Source: Acanthaster planci (lineage: Eukaryota > Echinodermata > Asteroidea > Valvatida > Acanthasteridae). Taken from it: a stretch of 64,000 nt of DNA. The stretch is from contig NW_019091435.1 of assembly GCF_001949145.1 (NCBI RefSeq), forward strand, positions 200,684 to 264,683. The letters run 5' to 3'. The notes below the pieces were generated by a model. It was not told the DNA's origin and made no database searches. It worked only from the letters and a program-made list of their open reading frames with translations. Below are positions 25,601-40,600 of this stretch, one piece after another (position 1 is the first letter of the stretch; each line of letters starts with the position of its first letter). The position numbers and the translations under genes are program-made.

Positions 25601-28600
25601 GGTGGCTCACCTAGTGTGGCTATCAGAAATGATGGCAATACAGTGTCATAATCTGTATTAAGGTGGACTTGCTAGTGTATATGTTGCTTGCTTGCTTTTG
25701 GTGTATTTCTGCCAGTCAGCTGATTATGCCAGTAGCCTCTATACAGGGAGTGTCTTGGAGGAGGCAACACCCTATCTGTAAAGATTCCATGTGGAATACT
25801 TGGAAGCTGCTCACTTTGCTTACCAACAAGCCGAAGCTACATGTACATGGGGAGCTGATCCTAATATGCAACAGAAGTTTGACTACAAAAATGTGCCAGA
25901 GTGCTCCTGGACAAGGGTCATCTTGGAAGATTTGTGGAGCTTTTTGAAAAATCATATTAAGGACTTTACAACGCATATTCACAATAACATGCTTATGGAG
26001 TTACAATGCACAGACCTCCGACTAATAACACAGCATTTTATGACCAGGAATGAGGGCACACTGTTAGTTTCTAAGATCACAATGGGTCAAGGCACTGTGA
26101 CTGTGCAGGCTGATTTCAACATAACCAGCAATACTCTAGCATACTGGTCATCTCTAATAAGAGATTTTGCCTACAGACATCAAGGCCTTAAAGCTTTGAA
26201 TACGCCTTCAAAAGCATTGGTGAATGAAGTGATTTACGATAAAGTATGACAAGCATCTGCCTCAAAAATGACACTTTTCCACTTCAAACTGAACATCTTC
26301 CAAAATTAAGCAGTGCCCCAGTGCTGTTATTAGCCTACTATACCAGTATCACAAGTACAACAAACAAAATAAAAGGGTAATAGAAGAGTTTGGGTAAACA
26401 CCTATGAATTTCTCCACACTTCTCTGCTTTGCATACCATATTCCCACTCTGCCTGTCACACTTCAAAATGGCTCATTACAATCCACCATTCTTGACTATT
26501 TACTTGGGACAAAACAGGCACAACATGGAAGCCCTGTGAGTGAATAAATTATTCATATAACTCTCCATGGTATGCATTCCGCCAAATTTTAAACCAGTCA
26601 AGACCCTGGGCAAAATTAAGGATTACAGTCTGACATACAAGTGTTTTCTCTTTACAATGTGGTGTGAAAAGTGACCTCTTCAAAGAAACTTAGTGTTTCA
26701 AAGTATTATAAATCATTTCTACACACCAAAGTAGAGATGGAAAGATGCATGCAGACCTGCACAATGATAAAAGCATGACTTCATCCTACAAAACTCACAA
26801 TGGCCACGAGATCCAACAAAAACCACAGTGAAACCAAATGGTTTACTGCATCAGGCAGAATGCACCCGGAATATCATTTTCCAATTACATTTAATATCAG
26901 TGCCTAATTTTTCAATCTTCAAATTGTAAAAACACTGCTGTCTAGGTTAGAGTATTTTACACTAGCTGGAGCCCCATGCACTGGACAAATGACTGAAATA
27001 GGTGGGCATGCAAATTATAAGTGATCCTACACACCAAGCCAATCCCAGCCATCGGTCACAGTGGATATAAAGGCAATTGACTTGTCAATAGTTGCCAGTT
27101 GACAATACTGCTTAGGCATATGACAGCCAATTGATTGCAATGTGATGACCACAAAACAAGTCTTGCACAATTGTGGGGCATTCACTGTGCCAACATCTCA
27201 CATGAGAAACAGCAAGTTTTGATTTTTCTGTAAGCTAATTTTGATGCACTGAACAACTAGCTACCTTCACAGGTCACAAGGCCATAACTAGCGTTGTACT
27301 GAGTCCATAATAAGGCCAGTCATAAGTAACAGGGTGAATAATGACAAAGAATGCTTCTGTCACAGCTCATTTGAATAGCTTGTGAATTGGCTTAGGACAG
27401 AATGACTTGTGATGGACTTGCAAGGACTTGTGATGGACTCAAATACAACACTGGCATTTGGAAAACTTTCACAATACAGTGAGCCACGAACTTTTGCCGG
27501 AAGAGGCCATATTTCAATTTCTTAGAAAACTACCACCTGTAGGCCTACTTTTCAACATGTATTCATTTTCCCTCATTATCTTTGAGAATTACATACTTGT
27601 TCTGAATTACGGTGAAAGCACAAACATTGAACTTCATTGGTTCCTTGTACAAAAAAAAGTCCCTCTTTGCTCTGTTCAAATTCTCCTGAAAAGCAGTTAG
27701 TTCCCACAATGTAAAGCTGGCCACGCAACACAAACACAAGTGCTTCTAGATGTGGATGCCTTGTTTGAAGATGGCTCCTTATATAATGAGGATCCATCTC
27801 AAATTGCATAAAGCCAAAAGCACACAAAAAGGTAAGCTTCTGCCCATGATGCAATGCAGTTTCAGAATTTGACATTGACAGCCTGTCTATAATTTGAATC
27901 ACTTAAGCTGTTTGCATGCAATTTCCACATATGCTTGAACGAAAACATGCATGCCTCTAACACAGATTCAATCTTACAATGCTATGTAAGATATGGTGCC
28001 ATGCGGGATAGTAAGGTTGTGCAAGGTGACAACCGGAAACAACCCCAGCAATGCACTTAAATACATTGCTAAATTTATCTGATATTGAACGGAATGCATG
28101 CAAACACCCTGCAAGCTCTTGTTATCCAAACAGCTGAGATGTCACAGACACTTGTGAAAACTTACTGCACTTATTGTGATCACACTGAGAATAGTGTTTG
28201 CACAGAACACAGTGTTAAAGACAAAGCATGCAGGTTTATATAGCTATCTTACCTGGAGCTAGGGTGCTGCTGGGTACTGGCAGGTATCAAAGGAAAATAA
28301 AGCATAGAATGGGGAAATTATTAGGTAGTGATTACAAGAAAATGATTAGGCACAGCATGGAAGTCAGTAGAAATTGGAAAGAAAAACCTGTAGCTCGAGA
28401 CAATGACAGACATACATGTATGTCCTGAGAGTAACACCAGATTAGACTATGTCAACAGTGGAAACACTTCATGAATAACAATGAGCTAAATGCCTAAAAA
28501 GTACCACTGCATGTGTGCCACAATGTGAAAAATCAAGTTAAGCACCTTATCTACGTGTATCAATCTAGAGTCAAATCCTGTGCTTTTTCTCAAGTAACTG

Positions 28601-31600
28601 GTGACATACAACAAAAAACACCCTGTGACCTGACTTAAAAGTAGGTGGCTTGAGACTGACTCGCAGTAAGGGTGACTAGTAACCAGGCATAAAAGTGTCT
28701 TAATTTTATTGGGTTGCTAGTCAGCTAACTTTTAAGTACATGTATATGTATAAGAAACAGCTTACAGAGTTTTCAACAGTTAAAGAGAAGCCTATCAATT
28801 GAACACATCAACAGGTAAACTGTCACAAAGAAAAACAATATTGGAAAATTATTTTTGCCAAACAGGGATATGTTATGCCGAGAGGTTAAATTACACATTG
28901 AAAGTTAAACCAGCATATGGTTCAAGGGTGATTAGTTGATATAATCTCTCTTTGGTATTAGAGTTGACAAACTAAATGCAAAGCATAGGAAAGGGAACAA
29001 CTTTGTCAACTTGTAAAAAAAAAAACAAATAATGTTATACTTGTTTTACTATACACGTATCTCAAACATATTAACTACAAGTACTTCGTAAAATTTTTCA
29101 AGAGCCTAAAGAAAGAAATACCAATTAACGACTGCAGAGATGCCAATTTTTCAACACGAAAAGGTATAATCCTATCACACTTCCAGTTTCCTGACTTCTC
29201 CTAATTTTTGGTGCAACCCTAAAAAATTTGATCGGCAAATTAGAAAAAAAGTTTCAAAAAATCCTTTTTTCGTCTTTTCTTTCAAAACAAGCACCTGTCA
29301 ACAATCTCTTTTCACGTCAAAACACTTGTATTTACCTGACTAGCACTATGCAAGTATGAATTGTAACTAATTGTTGATTATATTTCCACATTAATTCTGG
29401 TAAGTTTTATTTTTATTAATCACATTGGAGGCAATATTTTGCAACTTTTGTCCCATTCGATCAAAACAAAAAATGTCAAAAAGTCCTTATCTACCGCCCC
29501 TATTTAACCGGAAGAGAGCTATTTTTTCTTGGCCAAACTAATGTGCTTATATGTCTAACTAATGTGTCGTAAGATCCAGTGTGGGCAGTGTTTATCATGT
29601 CACAGTTACACGTGTTGCAAAACACGTAGGCTTCCCCATGACGAGACTCTGCAATAAAGGCCCATTTTTGTTGTGTATTTGTTCCTGAACTTCTGCTGAC
29701 TTGTTGCCACTGTGCAAAATGAGTCTAGTTGCTCACAAAATATCCAAGAATCAAATCCATGACAGTCCTCCACTGCGGTCAACTTTAGCACGATCACCCA
29801 TCCTTACACAGCAACACTTGTGGGGTATTTCCTTTGTTTTAGTGTACAAAACTCCCACACAACAAGCCAAAAATTTCAAATCACTCCAATTTAAACCAAA
29901 TTCACTTTCCTGGGTATGTCCCTCATATAAAACACTTCAATTTGCTACTGATATTTACCCATCAAAAATTTCCCCTTTTTGAGTTATTTCCAAATATCAG
30001 TTTTGTGAAATTCTTGTGGATTTTGGTACCCCACAAGGTAAAAACTGGCCTTGTGGGGTACTTTGCATTGTTCCGGTATCCCACAAGGCCCTATGTATAA
30101 GCGCATGATGTTCGACACACATGTGTACGATATCGGTACATGTACAATATAATGCAGGGACATACACAATCACATTGCATATGAAGTGCAATCGTGCCTC
30201 TTTGCCCCCTGTTCATCATAGCGTTAATCGGGGTGAATGGATGATTCAACCATGCTGGTTTCTAGCACTACTCACGCAACTTGTATGCACAAACTGCTGG
30301 ATGCCATTGACACATTTCTGACACGCGCATTACGAGGCCGCCTCCGTGCTAGCTTATGTAGAGTTTATACACAACTGTATGGTTTTGTATCTTCGAGTTG
30401 GAAATCGTAAAAAAATCTTAGTCTGGATCATCAGTGGTAAACGGACTAAACAAATCGTAAAAATTACGCCTAAATCGTACAGGTTGGCAGCTGCAATAGC
30501 CCTGAAGATTCTCTGGTGTAAACACTGTCTACAGGTTGGTTTCACAGTTGTTCATTGAACATGAAAGTAACAAGGACTACCTTTGCAAAACTTGCAGTAG
30601 GCATTTACAATTGCACTTTTTCCCCAACCTCACTGTGCACTTACAAGAATGTCAAGAGGCATGAGATGGTGAATTGACCAGTTTAAATTCAGTTTTAAAG
30701 CATATGCATAAGGTATAGTTTCTTCTTGATTTAATACACTGATTTGGGATTATTTACAATGGTGCAATGTTACTGATGTCATTTCTGGTTGTTTGTTGCT
30801 CTCACTTCAACACATGTCAAAGCACATTGCCAAAGTGATTGGTTGAAGCTTTCTGTCACAAAAGTCAACTGAGAATGGTGCCTCATTGTAAAGAAACTGA
30901 AATTTTGTAAGTATGCTTTCCCTAAACACACTAAGCAAACACAGGATACATGTAATGACTCATACAAGAATACAGACACCTACTGCAAAGTTATCTCTCA
31001 AGTTTGGCCCATTTTTCTATAATTTGAAAGGTGGAATTTCATTTTTCAAAATTGATAATTTAACTTAAGAGTCACACCAACAAGAAAGAAGTTTCTACAT
31101 GGAAGATGAGAATCATTGTTCATGAGGTGTTCATGGCTTTGGAAGTGCTATGCCACCAAGATGGTAGAGTTGACTAACCTAGTACTGTCAGATAAGCTGA
31201 GACTTCTGCTGTGCCAGAAATACTGACAGCTGAACAGACATAGAAACCTTCATCTTCAGTTGTGACTTCATAGATACGTAACTCTCCTTCCTCACTGACT
31301 GTCAAACGACCCGAGTCATAACTCTGCCCACTGTACAACAGCTTCTGCCATCAACAACAATATAGAACAACATGAATTTTTCATCAAATATGCATATCAC
31401 TGCGTCATACATTTTAAAAAGTTGTTAAGTCTACAAAACAATATTTGTACTTCTTCTGAAAACCAGTTACAAAAATAGGCAAACACAGAGAGACAAGTTT
31501 TTAAAACTTTCCTTAAAGAGCAACCCCAACGGTGGAAGAAAACTGACTCACTGACAATTAAAGAAGCATTTCTGCGTGGCCCCATCGACAGTAAAAATAT

Positions 31601-34600
31601 GGACAGTTTTTAAAAACCTGCAGAATTGGTCCACATTTTGATCGCACTATTACTATTTAGTCAGAAGTCATAGTGCCACTTTACATATATAACTTCTTAG
31701 ATACCACGTGAGTATATTAAACTATGTTCTGCATTTTTGTTACCACCGTTGGGGTCTCTCATTGAAATACAGGCACATGTGTATGTCATCTTATGTTACT
31801 CTATGTAATTACACATTTTAGATTCACTTGTGTAAAATCTGTACCACCTTCTGGTAACAATTCCTTCTCTTAGGAAAGTCATGACAGAGTTTAGGGAGGT
31901 GACAAAAACTTGTTCTTATAACCTATTTCATCCCCACATCTATCTTTCAACACATGCACTGTCCCCACGACTACAGACCAAGAATGTAAGAATAGGCATC
32001 TACACACAAAACTCAAGTTGCTAATAGTGAAGTACTTGGGTTGCTATGTGGGAGGTAGAAACCTTGGTGTAATACAGTAAACTCTGGCTAAGTCCGCACC
32101 CTCAGGACCCGAAAAAATGTGAGACTTAAGTGAAAGCCGACTTCTACTGTAAGTCCTCCTTTTGCCAGTTAGCATGAATTGATGACCTATGCATAATTAT
32201 GTCAATGTACTAGTGGGATTTGGTTGCAGTGGCAAAATATCTAGTCCGAGCATGGAGGGAGGAATAGACGCAATGGAAACATACCACATGGTTTGCAATG
32301 CTCCAAAGTTTTGACATGGGGATTGGAGTTTGAGAAGTGCAGCAGTCTATCAGTGTGAATGGGGTGCCTGCATATACATGTACATGGACTGCTAAACACT
32401 GAAATTGCCTGACAATGGCCAAACAAAAAAAATCACACTCCACTGGACAGCTGAAAATATGTGCACTAAAACTTTTAAAGTACACGAGAGTGGAAAATAC
32501 AAACGCATAAAGGGGAATCTAGTTCTGTAAACTAACTCATTCGCTGAAGCATTTCAGTATTTTTGATCGCTTTAGGGCTGTGGAGTGTCGATCAAAGTTT
32601 GGAACGTACTTCAAGTTGTCGCGGGGGTCACTGGCTTCCAGCCATTCCATATTGTTTTTGCTATTTTTGGCAGTAAGGACCTGTGTGCCATATTTCATCA
32701 AGTCTTGTGCACTTGATTCCACATACCCTCATATACACATGTTTTTGGGCAGGAAAAATCCATTCAATTCACATGGCATGTACATGTACATGTGATATCC
32801 TCAAAATGTACATGTGCTGCCAGAGAAAGGTCTGGGATCCATCTATCAGAGCAGTGCATGCAATGCTGTGCTGGGATGTGTCCTAACTGCAACACTACAT
32901 AAACACTGATGCAGCGATCACACACCGTGTCTACAAACGGATGTTGCCGTGTGACTTTTAACTGATGCTTCTTGCCATGTCAATGCTAGTGCAGGATTTT
33001 TCATATGCTGACTTACAGGTACATAAAGGATTTTGTTGTGCTTTTTGGGGAAATGGGACCGAGGGTAACATGAAGACTTAGGTAAAATGATGACTTATAA
33101 AAGCCGACTTAGAATAAAAAATTCTAATGGAAATGCATTAGAGATGATTGGGACTTTCATAAGACTGATGACTTGCATGATTTGCCAAGTTGTACGATGT
33201 CGACTTAGAGGGAGTTTACTGCACTGACTTGCAGTGTACAGTAAAAACAAATTTAAAAAAAATTAGCATTAGACACACTCGCAACTTTTAAGGTTCAACT
33301 ATTGGTGAGGCCTTTTTTTTTCATGGCTTGAATTTTTAGGATGTACTCAGCACAGATGTCTCAAAAAACTGAGTTTCAATGAACTTATGTCCTTGAGTAG
33401 CAAAGATCTGATGGGTTGGAGGGTGGCATCTCTTTTAGGAACTCCACTTAACACCACAATGAAACCCTTTCAGAATTGGCTGCCTGCTTGGACAAACACT
33501 ACCTGAAGGCCATCCTTTTGCCAGAGGATAGTAGGGGGTGGACTGCCTGTCACCTTGCATTCAAATGATACCATGTGACCAGCAGACACTGTCTGGTCAA
33601 CTGGTTCCCTGGTGAAGGTGGGCTCAGCTGCAGGAGTAATGAACAAATACATGTGCCATTAAAAAGCAGGTTCCAGGATGAAAGAAAGGGGCATATTGAC
33701 ACCAGCACCATGGTCTTGTTGAGTACCTTGCCACAATAAAAAAGAATCCATTCCAAAGCTGCAAATGAAATCATTACTACAATTTGAAATGAATCAAGTC
33801 TCTGTCATAACCAATTTCAGTTCCAAAGAGGAGGATTTCAGGTGGCACATAACGATGTTGATGATGGCTTTTTTTCTGTAAATCTGTAAGTTTTGAATAG
33901 ATATTTAGTATTAACACCTGTCCCATGCTGCTTGCATGCGGACCACACACTTAAAAAGGACACAGGTTTGTTCATTATGTTAAATTCATTTGAAAAAGTG
34001 TGCGAACAGTGTGCGTTTGGAGGCGACCATGAAATACATGTACATCTGCACAAAATGCCGATGATTTAGACCCATATGCATCCCACATAAACCCAGATTT
34101 AGGAGGGAAGGAGTGTGCAATGTCACCCCCCTTTCCTACGTATGTACTTCATGGGATGGCCTCTTTCATGACCACTGAGTTTGCCTCTACCATCCATGCA
34201 GATAGGCCTGGTGCTGTGCATGTAACAGCAGAGTCAGGGTGACTTACTATTGACTTCTAGAGTGATGGTCAGGGCTTCTGTCCCCCAGCTATTCTCAGCT
34301 CTACAGATATAACTTCCTTCATCCTCCTGAACCACTTGGCTGATGTGGAGAGTGTTGTCCTCATGAATTTGAAATCTGCAGGTATTGCGAGACAAATCAT
34401 TTTAAGTACAGGCCCTCCGTTTTGCTTACATGCAGACATCTAGCGTTATTTTGTGAGGAGGGCATCAGTTTAAACTTTGACAGCAAATGTTTGGATTTTG
34501 TATTGAAGAAATAGGTGTTGATACCATCCTTATAGTTAGACCTAAGCTTAACTCTTGGGAATTGTTCATTTATTTGTGCTGCTCTCAGGCTTTGGAATAA

Positions 34601-37600
34601 TTTACTACTTCACATAAGAAATGTGAAATCAATTTATCACCCTGTTAAAAACATATCTGTTCATGTAAATGTAGCCAGGTCAGATTCAGTCGGTATTTTT
34701 TATGGGAGTTCCTCCACTGTAATATTACACTGTCCTGTTCCTTGGTGTTAGGCCGTTCCCCCTTGATTTTGGCCTTGTAATTCTCTTGACACTGAATGCA
34801 AATTTTGCCCAGTTACTGGTACTTGACCTCCCTCAAGACCATGTGGTTTCCAAGTTGTCCTCAGTCTACAGAACAGCAGTGGATTGAGCACACCACTTTC
34901 ATTTTACTTGGCTCCTTTCAATTTTGATCTTTGCCGCTGAAGTACTTGGTCTGCTGTGGACTTGGTTATTCAAGCATGAGAGTTATAGATTTATGACTTT
35001 CCTTGAACACTTTTTTTTCTTGTGGTCCTTATTTATTTGTTGGTTAACAGGACATTATAGTCTCCTCTACTGGTGAGTAATATGTTTCAACTTCTTATGT
35101 TTTGGTCTGGTTACTCACAATCTTCTAAGGTCAGCAGTTTCAGTAATTCTAACCGTTGTTTTAATTTTCAATTATTTTTCAGCCTGTAGTTCAATATTTA
35201 TTATAAATTTGTGGATTTTTGTTCTGTTCATCAATTTGCAGACACTATTTTTTGGTTAGTATTTCCTCCTTGAAAATGAAAAGTTCTTCTTGCTGTTGAA
35301 ATCCAGATACTGCCTTAGCTGTTGCTTTAACTGTCTCCATTCTTAGGATTATCTCACAATTCCTCCCTAAAGCCAAAAAAAAAGGTTTCCCCTTTCTGGT
35401 CAACACGCACGTCACTGTAGACCTGCGCCTCAGCAAAATAAAGAATTTTTTATTTTGCATAAAACGATTTCCAAAAGCTGCGAAACTTACTTGATTGGTA
35501 GGAAATCTGCTACCACATTATTTTAACATGTTTTTGACAGGTGGGATTGAGTAATATTGGGATTGAGCCCTAATAGGATTGAGCCCTAATGGAAAAAATA
35601 CAACTGATCTATATCAGCATCAATCTCGCTTCACTTATAGGTGTGCATATGCAAAGTATCTGTCATCAAGCTCCTAGTACAAATTGGCCAAGCTACATAT
35701 GATGTGGTCCTTCCTCAATGATATATCTAACTAGTTGCTATCCTGTATGCATCTGAGCAATTTCCATGTTTATGGTTAAATGAAGTCTCGGCTTGTTTGG
35801 TTGGTTGTTTTGAGAACAGTTTCCAACCATGCTGACGGTGGTTTGTTGAGTACATGTACAATTCCCATGGATACAAGCTTAGGGACACTTGAGTCACACT
35901 CCATTGTGATCCATCGATTCTACACATTTCTCTTGCATTGGAACAACTTGTTTGTTAACTCTGCATGGTCAGCCGACAGTTGTCTTACAAAGGCTATACT
36001 ATACAAGTACACATAATTGCTGTGCTACATTAGTGGCTTTCAGTGACTCTTACAACAGACTGAATGAAGTCATCTGGGCTTTTTTTTTTTTTTTGACGAT
36101 TTTTTTGGGGAAGAATTAGATATTTGCAACATGTTAAACAAACTGTACCGAAAATCAGTGACTTCAAAGATTCCATTTGAAATTCATGCAGTCAATATAC
36201 AGTTGACATGTGGAAATAAATATCACACTGGTCCATGTACATACACCTCTAATGAATAAAAGTTTATCTTGAAACCAATAAATGGCTGGATTGTCCTTCT
36301 ACAAAATTGACAGAGAATTATAGAAAGTATTAGCATAAGTAGATGCAACATGTGACCCACTGAGCTCAGAGCTAATCTGGAAAAGTGTGCAATGCAATGT
36401 ATTCTAAATGAACCATAAGCTCTCCGGAGTGCATGCCAAAGGTGACACAAAGCTTCCGGATGGGAACAATCACTGAAAATTATCAAAAAAGTTCTGTATA
36501 AAAATAAGATTCTAAGGGCAACCACAGTGAAACAACAGATTATGCCTAAAAGTCACTGGCCATCATGCTAATTGTACCTATTAATGGTTTTAATATGCCA
36601 TTAACCTGTCAAATGCCATTACATATGCAATGAATGAATCCTGTTAATGCACCAATTAATACCTCTTAGACATTGATCGCAGCTGTAAGGACACCTCGTT
36701 AGATATCCGTAAGTACAATTAAAACCTTGATGATTAACTGCCACTCAGTGCATGAGCAACAGAGTGGAATCAATATTAAGTGCAAGGATATGAATGTAAT
36801 TGTTTGGGGTGAACACTACAAAGTCATAGATATGCTTGGGTGTGTTCCGTATGTATGTCATCCATACTTATGGTGTTTCCTTATAAGGCATATGCAAAAA
36901 ACCTACTGTGGAGATCAGTGCTTATGAATTCAAATTCCTTTATGAAATTTTTACCTTTTTGTAAAGACATTGATAATGACATCAAGTTAAATTTGTATTT
37001 TATAAAGCTGGTAGGGTGCCAGATGTCCAACATCACATTGTACAGAGCCTTAGTATTCATGTGATAAGCAAGAGGCAAGGATTGACCCTAGGCCAAGCAT
37101 TAGGGGATAAGTGGTAGGGTCAAAAGGTTAACTAACGATAGATAGGTTTCACCAAGGTAATTTCCTTCACTCTGGTCTATTCATAATGTTCATGTGCAAG
37201 TGTTGTTGGACATAGTTATGGATCCCAGGTGAAACCACCTGTCCTCCATCAAACTGCATCTTCCATTCCACTATCAGCTACATGTATGGTCAAAGGGTCA
37301 ATCAAAAGTATTAAAGTTTTTCCACTTAGATTTTAGTTCCAACTTTGTTTAGCCTATCGCATCCAGACACCCACCCAACCCCAGTTTTCAACATCTCCAT
37401 GCAAGTGGGAAATTGGTCTGCTCACCACATTTAAGCTGTTGAAATTTTCTTTTGTATTTGAAAGAAAATTTCAATCATTATTTATTTTCCTGTACACTCG
37501 CTCCAAACATTTTAGAACAAAAATTGTAATTTTGAATGGCCATTTTTGCATTGTAATCATGGACTATTAACCTCTATCAAGAACAGGAAGTGCTGTACCA

Positions 37601-40600
37601 CACAGCTGAGCAGACATATCGAAGCAATACATGGTAGATAGTTAAAAATTGAAGGATACATTGCAAAAAACTATATAAGAAAAATGAAGAAAGTGAAGTG
37701 TGAAAAAATTGCTCTTTTAAGTTTGGCAAAGGACAGTATTTGAATTGAAAGGATCCATGGATGAATGTTTCATTTCCCTTCCTGTAAGCTTTCCATTAGA
37801 TGCTTTGTATTTTGATTAATCACTGAAATTAATGAAAGAAAAGTGCTCCCAGTGATGACCTTGGTTGCATAGCTAAAACACAGTAAAATAAAAAGTGAAA
37901 GATGAAAAATATCCCTTATTTTTCCCTCAGTGAAACTTGGAATTAATTTCAATCCGTCCTTTAAAAATTTTGTTATTGAAATGGAAAAACCTTTATTGTG
38001 ATAATGTGCAAGTTAGTGTATGTATCTACAGTGCTCACTTTAGAAGACACAACTTCCTCCTTGTTGAATATCAGTTACAATAAGAATCCAAACATGCAGA
38101 ACTACACTGCCCTTATTTCATTTGTTTCATATCAAGCGAATTGTACAAGTGCATGTAAGTCACTAGTAGGATTTGGCCTGATCAATTTACACAACTTCAC
38201 TGACAGTGACTGCAAGCAACTGCTGACATGGGTTATAACAGGCTGACCTACACGTACATGTACTTCATCTAAAGAACCACGGACTGACTGTAAAGGATTC
38301 TACATGAAATAGTGAATAATGTTTTCAATACAAAAAACAAGCTTTTACAAAGGGTGGCTTATTTTAAATACTGGAAGACAGCAATGATTAGGTCTACTAG
38401 TATTTGAAGGTCTACTCATGAGGAACATTCCCTACCATGCGTGACAGAAGGCAGTCTTGCCAATGCACAAAACCAATCATCTGCATTCAGGACCAATCTC
38501 CAAGAGGCTACTTTACCTACTAATACTCCAATAAGAAGATATATATATTACCACCTCTTGAACTCAAGTAATGTGTCACCAGTTTTGTTTAGACAACTCC
38601 TTGTGATCTGTTTGCATTAGGTGGTTATGTAAGTATTGTACATGTATACATGGTGTGTTTGCAGCTGTACATGCTACAGCTATGTGCTTCCATGCTGTTG
38701 TCCTAGATACTCCACCCTATGATGAGGCTGTCATCAGTGACATCAAACACCTCATTGCCTCCCAACACTGACTCATCTGTCTCAGTGGACCCCTGGCTTT
38801 TTGTTCATGAATTCTTGTGAATAATGAAGCAGGCTGAGGCGAATGCCAGTAGATATGAGTTTGTGACGATGAGGATGCTCCCATACAGCCTTGGTGTTGA
38901 CACAAGCGGTCTGCTTCCTGTCATGCTTGAACTAACCCCTACATTTCTCTCAGTTGATGCCCGTTCTCCCTGTCAAGTCTAAAAACTACTGTCTATATCT
39001 TCACCTGTGGTAAAGAGTTGGTCCTTCTTCAAGTATTAGGACCTTCACTAGGTACATGAGATAACACAACCATGAACAACCCATACAGAAAACAGTTTAC
39101 TCTGGCATTAAATGTGAGGTGGCCCCCTACAAATAAACAACAGCGCCCTCTGTCAACAAATCTTAACTAAGCTGAAATCTACTTAAAATATAATTTTTTC
39201 TCCTTTATGTTTACTTGTAAGAGTCTACAAATCTCCTTAAATTTTTTCGTGCTGGCTATTTCTGATTTTAAAAGTTGAAAAATGGAGATTGGTATAGCCA
39301 CTTATATTTTTTATAACCATGAATTCGTCTAAGATGCTGGAATTACATTACGTACACGAGTACTTTGTCCTTCATTTGTGTCGAACATATTTTTAGTGGT
39401 CGAGTGGTAAAACATCTGAATAGTAGAAGCTCCAACCTGTGGGTTGGAATCCCACCTGTACAAGTTTGTATTTAATTCTGCACAGCTCAAGGTAAACACT
39501 GACTATGCAAGTACAGTGCTTACAAATTACATCAGTCATTCAAAGCGAAGAGCAAAATGCAATGTTCAAATTACCATCATCCTGATCATCATTCTAAACA
39601 ATTCTGGCACAAGTAATTGAATTTCTGCACACAAATCTGTGACAAGCAAGTAACAGTTCTCACCTTCCTTTTGGCATGTCTGCGTCTCGTCTTCTCCACG
39701 TAACGCTAGGGATTGGGTCACCCTCAACAACACAGTGTAGGTTCACATTATCACCAGGTGCAGCAATAATGCGATCTTGCACGGGTCTGGTGAAGGATGG
39801 ACGTGCTGCAGGCATGACATAGCAAATTTTAAAGAGAAGTGTAACCTCTGTTGAACAACAAACAGTGTTTTTCTTGGTTTTTTCAAACTTAATCGAAGTA
39901 ATGTACTTAAAACATGAAGCAAGTTAGAAGGATAGGATCAGTAAATCAGAATTCCCAGAATAAATCAATTCAGTAAAATTACAGTGAAAGACAATATGCC
40001 TAATAACTTTAAAAGCAACTGAAAAACAATCAACGGCATGTTTGAAGATTTACCTCAGGCCAGTGAAAGTATAATGACACCTCTAAAATAAAGACCACAT
40101 ATTCACTTATCTTAGTGTACCCCATAAGTTTAATTTTCTTTCATTTTGCACATTCTGTGGTTGGGCTCATTATTGCTACATCAGTGTATGCTGACCTTGC
40201 CCTGGACTTCAATAAAGCACAAAAACTTCAATAAAAACACAAACTTTAGTAGGCACTACTGCCCATAAAAGAACACTTCTTGAAAATACAGTAATAACTT
40301 ATTCCTCCACACAAGGTACATTTTCACTTGAAGTTTATATTAGTCTTTTTTATTAAATAAGGGTAGGCAGAAAACCACAAGCTACCTTTGAGACACAAAG
40401 ATAATAGAATAAGGCTAGGGTTGGTCACAGTACTCCCCTTGCAGTCATAACACCATTACACCCTCTCACTGCAGCAAAACTACCCCTAACTCAAGAATAC
40501 TATTTTCTTTTAGCTTTTGTTTTCATTTTGGGCAGTCCACCTTTGCCAAAAACCTTCATCTGTTGGATGCACCAACAACTACATGTAGGACTCCAGGAGC

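Larger units (their letters stand above)
25620..31178 (-). other. Intron between exons h and i
   Basis: A 5.6-kb intron. It has a MITE at 27289-27453 and a hairpin at 30026-30061. A 152-codon open frame on the plus strand at 25791-26249 has no recognisable features and is probably chance. Confidence 0.75.

Noticed and set aside
25791-26249. 152-codon open frame on the plus strand
   Set aside because: No recognisable domain, no splice or promoter context, and a frame of this length is expected by chance about once in 64 kb of AT-rich sequence read in six frames.
39391-39462. Functional tRNA gene
   Set aside because: Only the T arm pairs well; the anticodon stem fails, so it is kept as a repeat fragment.
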